This document shows positions 46,502-55,065 of a stretch of DNA of 64,000 nt, piece after piece (position 1 is the first letter of the stretch; each line of letters starts with the position of its first letter). The stretch lies in NCBI GenBank assembly GCA_963762735.1, contig CAVXMG010000023.1, positions 4,488-68,487 of the forward strand. The letters are read 5' to 3'. Source of the DNA: DASXKD01 sp963762735. Lineage in GTDB: Bacteria > Actinomycetota > Actinomycetes > Streptosporangiales > Streptosporangiaceae. Under the pieces are notes generated by a model, which did no database searches, had not been told where the DNA came from, and worked only from the letters and a program-made list of their open reading frames with translations. The translations under genes and the position numbers were made by a program.

Positions 46502-46991
46502 GGTGGACGAGGCGCGGCACGTGGCGGAGCAGACACCCGAGCCTGGCCTGGCTACCGCGGTGACCACCGCGCTTGAACGCCTCATCGGGCTGTTCCGGTC
46601 GCTCAGCCCTCCGGACGGGCTGTCCCTGACGGCCGCGGCGACGCTGACGACGTTGGAGCGGTCCGGGCCTAGCCGCCTCACCGCGCTCGCGGCCTACGAG
46701 GGTGTGACCCAGCCCGCGATGACCCAACTGGTGGATCGCTTGCAGGGGATGAGCTTGCTCGAGCGGATGCCCGATCGGGCGGACGGTCGCGTGGTGCAGG
46801 TCTGCATCACCGACGAGGGCCGGGCCTTGCTGGCGCGCCGCCGGGCGGTGCGCGCCGAACGCGTCGCCGGACTGCTGGCGCGGCTGAGCCCCGGCGAGCA
46901 GGCCCTGCTCACCGCGGCGCTGCCGGCCATGGAGGCGCTGGCGAACGTACAGCGCACCGAGGGCCGGCCAGGGCCGGGCAGGCCTTCGTAG
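46494..46991 (+). CDS. MarR-family transcriptional regulator
   Basis: Winged-helix regulator of 165 residues: SLTAAATLTTLERSGPSRLT, LAAYEGVTQPAMTQLVDRLQ (recognition helix) and the wing DRADGRVVQVCITDEGRALL. ATG 46494 or 46500 could start it. It is followed after 100 bases by an MFS exporter on the same strand, a very common regulator-pump arrangement, so it most likely controls that pump and itself. Confidence 0.9.
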   Translation: MDMVDEARHVAEQTPEPGLATAVTTALERLIGLFRSLSPPDGLSLTAAATLTTLERSGPSRLTALAAYEGVTQPAMTQLVDRLQGMSLLERMPDRADGRVVQVCITDEGRALLARRRAVRAERVAGLLARLSPGEQALLTAALPAMEALANVQRTEGRPGPGRPS

Positions 46992-47092
46992 CGCGGCACC
47001 GGCCGGCCAAGCCCGGCACCGGGCGGACAAGCCCGGCACCAGACCCGCAAGCCCAGGCATTCTCTTTCCTCATTGCGAAACGGAGCATCGTC

Positions 47093-48836
47093 ATGAGTGG
47101 CGCACCTGCCGCCAGTCCCTTCAAGCAGCCGAAAGCCGTGTTCGCGGTCGCGTTCGCGTGCGTGGTGTCGTTCATGGGGATCGGGCTGGTGGACCCGATC
47201 CTGCCCGCGATCTCCCATGAACTGAACGCCTCGCCGAGCGAGGTGACCCTGCTGTTCACCAGCTACCTGGTGGTCACGGCGGTGGCGATGCTGATCACCA
47301 ACTGGGTGTCCAGCCGGCTGGGGGCCAAGCAGACGCTGATCGCCGGGCTGATCCTGATCGTGGTGTTCAGCGCGCTGGCCGGGGCCGCGCCCAGCATCGG
47401 CGGGATCATCGGCTTCCGGGCCGGCTGGGGCGTGGGCAACGCGCTGTTCATCGCCACCTCGCTGGCCGTCATCGTCGCCTCTGCCAGCGGCGGGTTCGCC
47501 GGGGCCATCGTCTTGTACGAGACGGCCCTCGGCGTGGGCATCGCCACCGGCCCACTGCTGGGCGGCGCACTTGGCGAGGTGAGCTGGCGGGGCCCGTTCT
47601 ACGGCGTGGCCGCGCTCATGGCCATCGCGCTGATCGCGACCGTGGTGCTGGTCGAGAAGACACCGAAGCCGCCGCAGAAGACCGGGCTGTCCGCACCGCT
47701 GCGGGCGCTGCGGCACCGTGGCCTGCTGACCCTGTCGCTGACCGCGCTCTGTTACAACTGGGGGTTCTTCACCGTCCTCGGGTACGCGCCGTTCCCCATG
47801 GACCTGAGCCCGATCAAGCTGGGCCTGGTCTTCACCGGGTGGGGCATGCTTGTCGCGATCTTCGCCGTGTTCGGGGCGCCCCGGCTGCAGGAACGGCTCG
47901 GCCTGGCCAGGGCCATGTACATCAACCTGGCCGCGTTCGCCGCGGTCGTGCTGGTCATCGCGGTCTGGACCACGGACCGCGCGGTGCTGATCCCCGCGGT
48001 GATCGTGTCGGGGATCTTCATCGGGGTCAACAACACCATCACCACCCAGGCCGTGATGACCGTATCCCCGGTGGAACGGCCGGTGGCCTCGGCCTCCTAC
48101 AGCTTCGTCCGGTTCATCGGCGGCGGCCTGGCCCCCTACGCGGCGGGCAGGCTGGTCCTCGCCGCGGGCATCCACGTCCCGTTCTTCATCGCCTCAGGCG
48201 CCATCGTCGCAGGCATCGCGATCCTCGCCACCGCGCACCGCCTGCTCGGCGAGGCGGAACGCGTCCAGGCACAGCAGGTCACCGCCACCGTGGAAGGGCA
48301 GCCGGCCGGCGCATTGATTCCAGTCCCAGCAGCCGGGACGATCAGCCGTGCCCGGCCCGGCACCGGCGTGATCGTGGCCGCCATCGATAACTCCACAGGC
48401 GGCCGGCCTGGTCACCGACGCCGCGGCCCGGCTGGCGGCCATGCATGACCGCGTGGTGCACGTGGTCCACGCCCAGGAGGGCGCCACCGCGGGCGACGCC
48501 GGAATCGACGCCGAGGACCTCGACGCCGCCTGCGCGGTCGTCCGCCAGCACCTGGAGCGGCTCACCGCCAGGCACGTCCCCGCCGAGGGCCAGGTCCTGC
48601 TGCACGCCGCCGACCACGGCACCGCCGGGCGGCTCGTGGCCGAGTACGCCAACGACGTCGGGGCGGTGGCCATCGTGCTCGGCGCGCCGACGCACGGCGG
48701 GCTGCCCGCCCTGATGGACGCCAGCGCCAGCCGGGAACTGTGGCGGCACACCCGCAGCAACGTCGTGATCGTCAACCCGCAGGCCCCGGTGCCACCGGCC
48801 ACGGCGCGCCTGCCCGCGCACGCCGGCGCTGGCTGA
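47093..48836 (+). CDS. MFS exporter with C-terminal universal stress domain, frameshifted
   Basis: Residues 1-400 are a 12-segment MFS drug exporter of the ACDE-like group (GIGLVDPILPAISHEL, RPVASASYSFVRFIGGGLAP). After a Pro-rich hinge a Usp domain starts GTGVIVAAIDNST and, through a one-base shift near 48400, continues AAGLVTDAAARLAAMHDRVV to SRELWRHTRSNVVIVNP. The Usp part has the VIVAAID first strand and the final hydrophobic strand, but its ATP loop is degraded (APTHGGLPALMDASASRELW). Fusion of the two domains in one gene is inferred from that junction. Regulated by the MarR gene upstream. Confidence 0.82.
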
Positions 48837-48844
48837 CCCGTCGG

Positions 48845-49990
48845 TCAGGACCGGAACTGCTCCACCATGAGATCGGCGCTGCCGACGAAGATGTCTTCGG
48901 GCTCGAGGCGCATGAGATCGTCCCGGGTCCAGTTGCGATGCAGGTCGGAGGCAAGACGGTGCGCGTGCCTGAGCCGGGCGCGCTCCAGCTCGTTGCGCAC
49001 GCTGCGGGCGTTGGCGAACCGCGGCTGTTCCTTCCGGTGGGTCAGGTAGTCGCGGAAGGCCCGCTCCGCGTCCTCGGAGAGGTAGTAGCGGGAATGCTGC
49101 AGCATCATCTGGCCGATGGCGGCCAGCTCGTCAAGCTCGTAGGCGGCGAAATCCAGATGGTGGGCGATCCGTGAGCTCATCCCGGGGTTGACGCCGAAGA
49201 ACTCGTCCATCCGGTCCTTGTATCCGGCAAGGATAACCACGAGCTGTTCCCGCTCGTTCTCCATCACCTGGAGCAGGATGTCGATCACTTCCTGGCCGTA
49301 GTCCAGGGAGTCCCCGGCCCGGTAGAGGTAGTAGGCCTCGTCGATGAACAGGACGCCGCCCATCGCCTTTTCCAGGACCCGCTTCGTCCGCGGCGCCGTC
49401 TGCCCGACGTACTGGCCCACCAGGTCGTCCCGCATCGCGTGGACGAGGTGGCCCTGTTCCAGGTAGCCGAGCCGGTACAGCAGATCGGCCATCCGCAGGG
49501 CCACGGTGGTCTTGCCGGTGCCGGGCGGGCCGGTGAAGCACATGTGCATGTTCGGCCGGGGTGCCTGCAGGCCGAACCTCTGCCGCGCCCGGTCGACCAG
49601 GAGCAGCGCCGCGATCTCCTGGACCTTCTTCTTGATCGGAACGAGCCCGACCAGGTCTTTGTCGAGGGCGGTGAAAACCTCGTCGATGTCCGCCGCTGCG
49701 CGCTCGGCGGCGAAGCTGATCGTCGCGTCCGGAGGCAGCAGGCCGGCCCGCTGATCACGCTTCCGCGACCGCCGGCCACGCTCCTGCGGCCGCTTATCGC
49801 GGCTCCCCTGCCGCCCGCGCTGGGGTGGCGCGGTCCCCTTGCGGCTCTTCTTCGTGAGGAGACCGGGGGGAGTCCACGTCGAGCCATCTCTAGGCTCCAG
49901 GGTCGCCCGGAGTCCCATGACCCCCATCGTTAGCACCATGATGAAGGCAGCAACAGAAACGAGCGTGATGAGAATGATGAGGATGCCCAT
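48845..49990 (-). CDS. CbbX-like AAA+ ATPase with N-terminal membrane anchor
   Basis: The AAA+ core (about 100-370) is strongly CbbX/SpoVK-like: VGLVPIKKKVQEIAALLLVD, FTGPPGTGKTTVALRMADLL (Walker A), RDDLVGQYVGQTAPRTK, GGVLFIDEAYYLY (Walker B), LLQVMENEREQLVVILAGYK and NPGMSSRIAHH with the arginine finger. CbbX remodels inhibited red-type Rubisco. Here it is preceded by one transmembrane helix (about 3-27) and a 60-residue basic linker, which CbbX lacks, and no Rubisco gene is present in the window. It may serve another membrane-proximal substrate. Convergent with the MFS-Usp gene. Confidence 0.85.
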   Translation of the reverse strand: MGILIILITLVSVAAFIMVLTMGVMGLRATLEPRDGSTWTPPGLLTKKSRKGTAPPQRGRQGSRDKRPQERGRRSRKRDQRAGLLPPDATISFAAERAAADIDEVFTALDKDLVGLVPIKKKVQEIAALLLVDRARQRFGLQAPRPNMHMCFTGPPGTGKTTVALRMADLLYRLGYLEQGHLVHAMRDDLVGQYVGQTAPRTKRVLEKAMGGVLFIDEAYYLYRAGDSLDYGQEVIDILLQVMENEREQLVVILAGYKDRMDEFFGVNPGMSSRIAHHLDFAAYELDELAAIGQMMLQHSRYYLSEDAERAFRDYLTHRKEQPRFANARSVRNELERARLRHAHRLASDLHRNWTRDDLMRLEPEDIFVGSADLMVEQFRS

Positions 49991-50158
49991 GAGTTGTCAC
50001 TCGGCGTAGTGCCCGGTTACCCCTCCCCGTTTCGCGCGATTCTCACTGACAGTACCTGACGGGCGTTACGGCGCCAGTCGGCCGGTTGCGGGCCATATGG
50101 CAAGCTGGTGCCCACCAGAGCTAGCCCGTGCGCGGCACGCCGGGCCAGGGAGGTAGCG

Positions 50159-50563
50159 ATGTCGGTCATCGTGGTTACCAGGCTCCGGCTCAGGGATCCG
50201 GCCTTCTTCGACGAGTTCTTCGCGAGCGCCGTGGCCGTGGTGGAGCAGGCCCAGGGTACGGAGGGCAACCTCGGCGCGGATGTGCTCGCCGAGGCGAACA
50301 ACACCTACTGGACCCGCACCGCCTGGCAGGGCCGCGCCGCGATGGACAGCTTCGTCGGCACCGAACCGCACCTGAGCACGATGGACCGCATCGACGACTG
50401 GTGCGACGAGGCCACCTTCGTCGACTGGGAGCAACCGGGCGCCGATGCGCCGGACTGGCAGGACGGCTACCGGCGCATCGTTGCCGACGGCCAGGTGGCC
50501 CGGCTCACGCACGGGACGGATGCCCATCGGACCCGTGACTTCCCGGCCCCTGTCGTGCCCTGA
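50159..50563 (+). CDS. Small protein with possible antibiotic-monooxygenase-like fold
   Basis: A 134-residue cytoplasmic protein: MSVIVVTRLRLRDPAFFDEF opens with a beta strand and helix as in ABM/dimeric alpha-beta barrel proteins, and TYWTRTAWQGRAAMDSFVGT is the matching second half. The ATG is preceded by GGAGG at the right distance. Function and exact family are uncertain; DUF3291-like proteins look similar. It precedes the UMP kinase-like gene by six bases, so the two are probably cotranscribed. Confidence 0.6.
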   Translation: MSVIVVTRLRLRDPAFFDEFFASAVAVVEQAQGTEGNLGADVLAEANNTYWTRTAWQGRAAMDSFVGTEPHLSTMDRIDDWCDEATFVDWEQPGADAPDWQDGYRRIVADGQVARLTHGTDAHRTRDFPAPVVP

Positions 50564-50569
50564 GCTGCC

Positions 50570-51301
50570 GTGCTGTCTCAGGTGCGGTACCGCAGGGTTG
50601 TCGTCAAGCTCAGCGGGGAGGCGCTGGCCGGGACGGCGGGAAGCGGCGTGGATCCGGCCAGCCTGGCCCACGTCGCACAGGAGATTCTCGCCGTGCACGA
50701 TCTCGGCGTGCAGATAGCCGTGGTCGTGGGCGGTGGCAACTACTTCCGTGGCCGGATGGCTGAGGGATGGGGGATCAGCCGGGCCGAGGCGGACAACATC
50801 GGGATGCTCGGCACGGTGATGAACGCACTGATGCTCCGTGGCGTGCTCACCGCCAGCGGCGGCGGCGACGTGCGGGTGATGACCGCCATCCCGATCCAGA
50901 GCGTGGCGGAGCCATTCATCAGGCTCCGGGCCCTGCACCATCTCGACCGTGGGCTGATCGTGCTGCTGGCGGGCGGCATCGGGCAGCCGTACGTGACCAC
51001 CGACTATCCGGCCGTGCAGCGCGCGCTTGAACTGGACGCCGATGCCCTCCTGGTCGCCAAGCACGGGGTGGATGGCGTCTACGACAGCGACCCGCGGGTC
51101 AACCCGGCCGCCACGCGCTACACGCGGCTCACCTATGACGAGGCGCTGGCCGCCCGGGTGCGGGTCATGGACACCAGCGCCTTCGTCCTCGCCAGCGAGC
51201 AAGCCCTCACGATGCACATTTTCGACGTCGCCGCCGTCGGGGTGATGCGGCGCATCTGTGCGGGCGACGACCTCGGCACCCGGATCAGCGCCAAGAAGTA
51301 G
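50570..51301 (+). CDS. UMP kinase-like protein (orphan PyrH paralogue)
   Basis: Amino-acid-kinase fold protein of 243 residues. KLSGEALAG at the N-terminus, VVVGGGNYFRG, ADNIGMLGTVMNALML and AKHGVDGVYDSDPR are as in bacterial UMP kinase. The UMP/ATP-site motif usually reading GNPFFTTDTAA is IGQPYVTTDYPAV here. It is not flanked by rpsB, tsf and frr, the normal place for pyrH, so it is likely a second, diverged copy. Whether it still phosphorylates UMP is unclear. Confidence 0.8.
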   Translation: MLSQVRYRRVVVKLSGEALAGTAGSGVDPASLAHVAQEILAVHDLGVQIAVVVGGGNYFRGRMAEGWGISRAEADNIGMLGTVMNALMLRGVLTASGGGDVRVMTAIPIQSVAEPFIRLRALHHLDRGLIVLLAGGIGQPYVTTDYPAVQRALELDADALLVAKHGVDGVYDSDPRVNPAATRYTRLTYDEALAARVRVMDTSAFVLASEQALTMHIFDVAAVGVMRRICAGDDLGTRISAKK

Positions 51302-51390
51302 CCACCCGGGCGGCTTCGGGCCCCGCGCGGCTGTCGGTGGCCGGGGCTACCGTGGGCAGGCACGTGACCGCAGGTAAGTAAGGGGACGTC

Positions 51391-51951
51391 ATGACCACCC
51401 TGGAGAACCGGCCCAACACCGCGCTCCTCGTCGTCGACGTGCAGAACGGCGTCGTCGCGGAGGCGCACGAGCGCGACGCGGTCGTCGCGAACGTCGGCAG
51501 CCTTGTCGACAAGGCCCGGCGGGAGCAGGTCCCCGTGGTGTGGGTCCAGCACTTCGACGAGGATCTTTCCCGGGGAAGCGAGGACTGGCGGATCGTCCCC
51601 GAACTGGCCCCGGACGGCGCCGAGTCGCTGGTCGAGAAGAGCTACGGCGACTCCTTCGAGGACACCGACCTGGAGACCGTGCTGTCGGGCCTGCGGGTCG
51701 GGCGGCTCATCGTGGTCGGCGCGGAGACCGACGCGTGCATCCGCTCGACGCTCCACGGTGCGTTCGCCAGGGGTTATGACGCGACCCTGGTCAGCGACGC
51801 CCACACGACCGGGGACCGGACGGAATGGGGAGCGCCGCCGCCGGACCAGGTGATCGCGCACACCAACCTGTACTGGACCTACCAGACCGCGCCGGGGCGG
51901 ACGGCCGGGACGGTTGAGACCGGGGGCGTCGACTTCGGCGGCGCGTCCTAG
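51391..51951 (+). CDS. Isochorismatase-family cysteine hydrolase
   Basis: A 186-residue hydrolase with the catalytic triad of the family: Asp in LLVVDVQNGVV, Lys in LVEKSYGDSF and Cys in VVGAETDACIRSTLHGA. Members hydrolyse nicotinamide, isochorismate, peroxyureidoacrylate or other amides; the sequence around the triad does not settle the substrate. ATG 51391 lies a few bases after a GTAAGTAAGGGG stretch that provides the ribosome site. Single gene. Confidence 0.92.
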   Translation: MTTLENRPNTALLVVDVQNGVVAEAHERDAVVANVGSLVDKARREQVPVVWVQHFDEDLSRGSEDWRIVPELAPDGAESLVEKSYGDSFEDTDLETVLSGLRVGRLIVVGAETDACIRSTLHGAFARGYDATLVSDAHTTGDRTEWGAPPPDQVIAHTNLYWTYQTAPGRTAGTVETGGVDFGGAS

Positions 51952-52037
51952 CCTCGGCCGGCCACCGGGCGGCATGTCACATCGGCGGTCAGCCGCCGGG
52001 CGGCACGTCTTGCTGCCGGCCGTCGGTCATCGGCGGC

Positions 52038-53004
52038 TCAGCAGCCGTCGTATGGCGCCCAGGGGGAAGTGCCGGCCTCGGCGTACAGCTTGGCGAAGGC
52101 GGCCTCCTGCACGCTGACCGGCGCGGTCTGTGCACCGCCTGGGTAGGCGGAGGCGTAGCCCAGGCCAGCCCAGGTGGAGGGCAGGAACTGGAACAGCCCA
52201 CCGGCGCCGCTTCCGGGGTTCACCGCTCGCGGGTTGCCCCCGGACTCGCGGGAGATGACGCAGGCCTCGAACGCGCCCATGCCCTCGGTGCCGACATGGC
52301 CGCCCGAATGCCGGCCCTCCGGCCTCCCGGCGTGCCAGCCCGGGGCCTTGTGCCGGCCCGCGGGCCGGGTGTGCGCATCCCGGTCGGCGTGATGGCTCGC
52401 ATGGCGGGCGCGGTGGTGCGCGTGAACCGAGGTCACGTGCACGGGGGCCGGGGCAGGGGCCGCCGGGGCGGGAATCGCCGCGTGGCAGTTGAGGGTGATG
52501 GACTGCCCGGGGTAGATCAGGTTGGGGTTGGTTATGCCAGAGGCGGCTGCCAGGGAAGAGAAGTCAGCCGCAGTGCCGCAGAACCGGGCGCTGATCCGCG
52601 AGAGGCTGTCGCCGGAGCGCACGAGGTAGGACGAGTGGGTGGCCGCCGGGTGGGCGGCGGGGTGGTGGTCGATGGGCCCGGATCACGACGCGGGGCATGG
52701 CAGCCTTCACCGCGGCGAGATCCGTGGCGCTGCTGTTGACCAGGTTGGCGTTGACCAGGCTCGCGTTGACCAGCCTGGCGTTGACCAGGCCGGCCGGGAC
52801 TGGGGTGGGCGCGGTGGCAGCGGAGGCGGCGGTGGCGGTGCCCGACAGTGCGAGCGCTGAGCCCGCGGCACCGGCCACGAGCGAGGCCGTGCCCGCCTTG
52901 GCGGCGGTACCGATGAGAGCGGCTGGTCCAGGGCCGCCGGCCTTGGCGTGGCGGGCGTCGTAACCAGACGTGATCTTGGCATGCTGGCCGGGGCGGCGTG
53001 ACAT
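52038..53004 (-). CDS. Secreted LysM / transglycosylase-like (Rpf-type) protein, frameshifted
   Basis: Exported wall hydrolase of about 321 residues. The N-terminus (MSRRPGQHAKITSGYDARHA) leads to a hydrophobic Ala-rich signal segment, a short LVNA-S/N pentapeptide repeat, then a LysM domain (SYLVRSGDSLSRISARFCGT) and, after a His/Ala linker, a transglycosylase-like domain with catalytic Glu in CVISRESGGNPRAVNPGS and GGLFQFLPSTWAGLGY. The halves are in two frames joined near 52672. The leader to about 53150 holds two stem-loops (CTCTGGG-CCCAGAG and CTGCC-GGCAG), position-wise suggestive of the c-di-AMP leader common on such genes, but without its consensus. Confidence 0.85.
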
Positions 53005-53277
53005 GTTGGGAAATCCCTGACCTTCCAAGTCGCTTATAAGACGCGGCTGGGCCAGGTTCAGGGGCTCCTGCCTGATGTTCGGCAGCTTCTCTGGGTGCCG
53101 GTCCCAGAGGCGCACTTAGGCGACCATAGGGCGGAAATTACCGACGCGTAGGCGTTTCTTGTGAACTCCCACCGTGTGGTTCCTCCCCCAGCTGGGGTGA
53201 TGCGGGCCCGGCCCCGCCCGGCGGACACTGGGTGGCATCGGCCGGAGCTAGGGTGCTCCCACGGGCGGCGGATCGAG

Positions 53278-53820
53278 GTGACGGCGTTGCTGGGCAGGAG
53301 AAGAAGGCAGGAGCGGGCCTTCGACCGTGAGGCCATCCGCTACCAGATGCGCCAGCGCATGCTCTCCATCGGAGACGACTACATCATCGAAAACGAGCGC
53401 GGCGAGCATGTGTTCAAGCTCGACGGCAAGGCACTGCGGGTACGCAAGACCATCTTGTTCGAGGACATGGACGGCCACGAGCTGTGCAAGATCCAGGAGC
53501 GGATGCTGCACATCCGGGACAGCATGGAGATCGAGGGGCCGGACGGCAAGCGGCTGGCCATGGTGCACAAGGCCATGATCACGCCGCTGCGCGAGCGGTG
53601 GGTGGCCGACCTCGAAGACGGCCCGGACCTGCATGCCCAGGGCAACTTCGTGGACCACGAGTACACGATCGAGCGGGACGGGGACAAGGTCGCCGAGATC
53701 TCCAAGCGGTGGTTCCGGGTCCGCGACACCTACGGGGTCGAGGTGGCCCCCGGCGAGAACGACGTGCTGATCCTGGCCATCACCGCCGTCATCGACAGCA
53801 TGGCCCATCCCGCCAGGTAA
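53278..53820 (+). CDS. LURP-one-related (DUF567) protein
   Basis: Tubby-like beta-barrel protein of about 180 residues. Motifs: YQMRQRMLSIGDDYIIENER, GEHVFKLDGKALRVRKT and EISKRWFRVRDTYGVEVAPG, the repeating strand pattern of LURP-one proteins. In bacteria they are cytoplasmic or membrane-peripheral with unknown role, possibly binding phosphoinositide-like ligands. GTG 53278 is taken as the start because the preceding codons are low complexity. Convergent with the DUF302 gene. Confidence 0.85.
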   Translation: MTALLGRRRRQERAFDREAIRYQMRQRMLSIGDDYIIENERGEHVFKLDGKALRVRKTILFEDMDGHELCKIQERMLHIRDSMEIEGPDGKRLAMVHKAMITPLRERWVADLEDGPDLHAQGNFVDHEYTIERDGDKVAEISKRWFRVRDTYGVEVAPGENDVLILAITAVIDSMAHPAR

Positions 53821-53850
53821 CCGCCGCCCACGCTGACGCCTTGCCCGGGT

Positions 53851-53902
53851 TCGTGATCATGACTTAGGTGGTGCTATAGGCCCCCGAAAGTCATGATCAC
53901 GA
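53851..53902. repeat. Long palindrome, family B copy 2
   Basis: Outer stem of 15 perfect pairs (TCGTGATCATGACTT), a partly mismatched inner section and the loop TGCTATAGGC, identical to the loop of the copy at 29038-29091. It lies between two convergent genes, as does copy 1. Confidence 0.9.
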
Positions 53903-53955
53903 GCCGCATGGGTGCGTCAGGGCGCGGGCCGGCCTGCTGGTTCCACGGCAGCGGG

Positions 53956-54360
53956 TTACGGAGCGACGAGCGCGTCGGTGAGCGGGTCGATGCCGGCCAG
54001 CTTGGCGGTCAGGTCGGCAGTCAGCCCATACCGGGCGCCCAGGGCGGCGGGTGCGACGTAGGTGACCTTCGTCTGTGCCCCGTCGGCCCACACCAGGACC
54101 TTGAGAGGCAGGTCCAGCGCGGACAGCGGGGCCGCCTGCATCACCAGCGTGCCCGCCGCCGGGTTGCCGAAGATCACAAGCACGGTCTCCCGCAGGGTCA
54201 GGCCGGCCGCGCTGGCCTCGGCGCTCTGGTCGATGACGGCGAACAGTTTCAGCCCCTTGCCGCTGAGCAGGCCTGTCAGGCGGGCGACGGTGTCGGGTAC
54301 CGATCGTGGGCTGAGCTTGGTGACGATTCCGGCCGGGTCCCCGGTGATGTCCTGGGTCAT
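53956..54360 (-). CDS. DUF302 family protein
   Basis: A 134-residue cytoplasmic protein with the DUF302 pattern: SPRSVPDTVARLTGLLSGKG, LKLFAVIDQSAEA, LVIFGNPAAGTLVMQAAPLS and LDLPLKVLVWADG. This small alpha-beta domain is widespread and of unknown biochemical function; some members are linked to heavy-metal or lipid stress. ATG start. It converges with the LURP-one gene across a family B hairpin. Confidence 0.92.
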   Translation of the reverse strand: MTQDITGDPAGIVTKLSPRSVPDTVARLTGLLSGKGLKLFAVIDQSAEASAAGLTLRETVLVIFGNPAAGTLVMQAAPLSALDLPLKVLVWADGAQTKVTYVAPAALGARYGLTADLTAKLAGIDPLTDALVAP

Positions 54361-54375
54361 TGCCTGGTCTCCTGA

Positions 54376-54510
54376 TCAGGGTGTGACGAACTGCCAGTGC
54401 TGGCCGACGTCGCGGGTGACGTAGAGCTTGCCAAAGTCAGCTGGGAAATTGCTCACCTGCCGTAAACCACCCAGGCGACCTTATTGGAGATGAAACGCCT
54501 CGCCTGCCAT
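54376..54510 (-). pseudogene. Remnant of a BNR/propeller-type gene
   Basis: In two frames the minus strand encodes FISNKVAWVVYG followed by FGKLYVTRDVGQHWQFVTP and a TGA. The TRDxGxHW pattern is the Asp-box/BNR repeat of sialidase-like and photosynthesis-II-assembly-like propellers, and the stop fits a natural C-terminus. Nothing upstream continues it, so this looks like the last blade of a deleted gene. It could also be a chance match. Confidence 0.4.
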
Positions 54511-54556
54511 CGGCCTGCCGTACGGCGAATACCGCTGCGGCGACCGGCGAGCGATG

Positions 54557-54823
54557 TCAGCCGATACGCCGGATCTGCCCGTCGAGCCCGCGGAGCTGCC
54601 GCGGCACGGCCTGGTAGGCCTCGGGTGCCTCCAGCGGACGCAAGCTGTCGGCGCGGACCTGGACCACCTTGTGATGGTGCCGCCCGCCCGATTCCTGGAC
54701 CCAAGAGACCCAAGCCCACCAGGAGCCGTCGCGCTCATGCCGTTCCCAGGCGAGCAGGTGCCCCACCATGCCGGTGGCCATCTCCACCAGCGGCGGAGCC
54801 CACGGGGTATGCCTCGCCGCCAT
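54557..54823 (-). CDS. Hypothetical protein
   Basis: An 88-residue protein starting MAARHTPWAPPLVEMATGMV and rich in Trp (WERHERDGSWWAWVSWVQES) followed by a basic HHHKVVQVRADSL segment and EAPEAYQAVPRQLRG. Similar short Trp-rich proteins occur in streptomycetes. No membrane segment or signal peptide. GTG one codon upstream is an alternative start. Function unknown. Confidence 0.65.
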   Translation of the reverse strand: MAARHTPWAPPLVEMATGMVGHLLAWERHERDGSWWAWVSWVQESGGRHHHKVVQVRADSLRPLEAPEAYQAVPRQLRGLDGQIRRIG

Positions 54824-55065
54824 CACACCAGTATGCGAAACTATATTCGACTTCATCCGGTTATCCAGGTATCTACCCCAAGATCGCCACATAACCACGA
54901 CGGGCGCTGGCGCGGATGGTCTTGGGCAAAGGCCCGATCACGCCATCAGCCAGAGGACACCAGAGGACATAAGACGGCGAACGTCGGCGGGCCTAGTGTG
55001 GAGGACAAGCAGATCTCGGCGGCAAGGAAGACCGGCGGTAGGGACAGCGGCGTCGCCCGCACGGT

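Noticed and set aside
45429..47060. Minus-strand open frame of 543 codons opposite the ATPase and MarR genes
   Set aside because: No motifs and typical GC-skew shadow composition; plus strand carries Walker and winged-helix motifs.
53005..53150. c-di-AMP (ydaO-type) riboswitch in the leader of the LysM/transglycosylase gene
   Set aside because: Position would fit and two stem-loops exist, but the conserved internal sequence blocks of that riboswitch could not be matched by eye.
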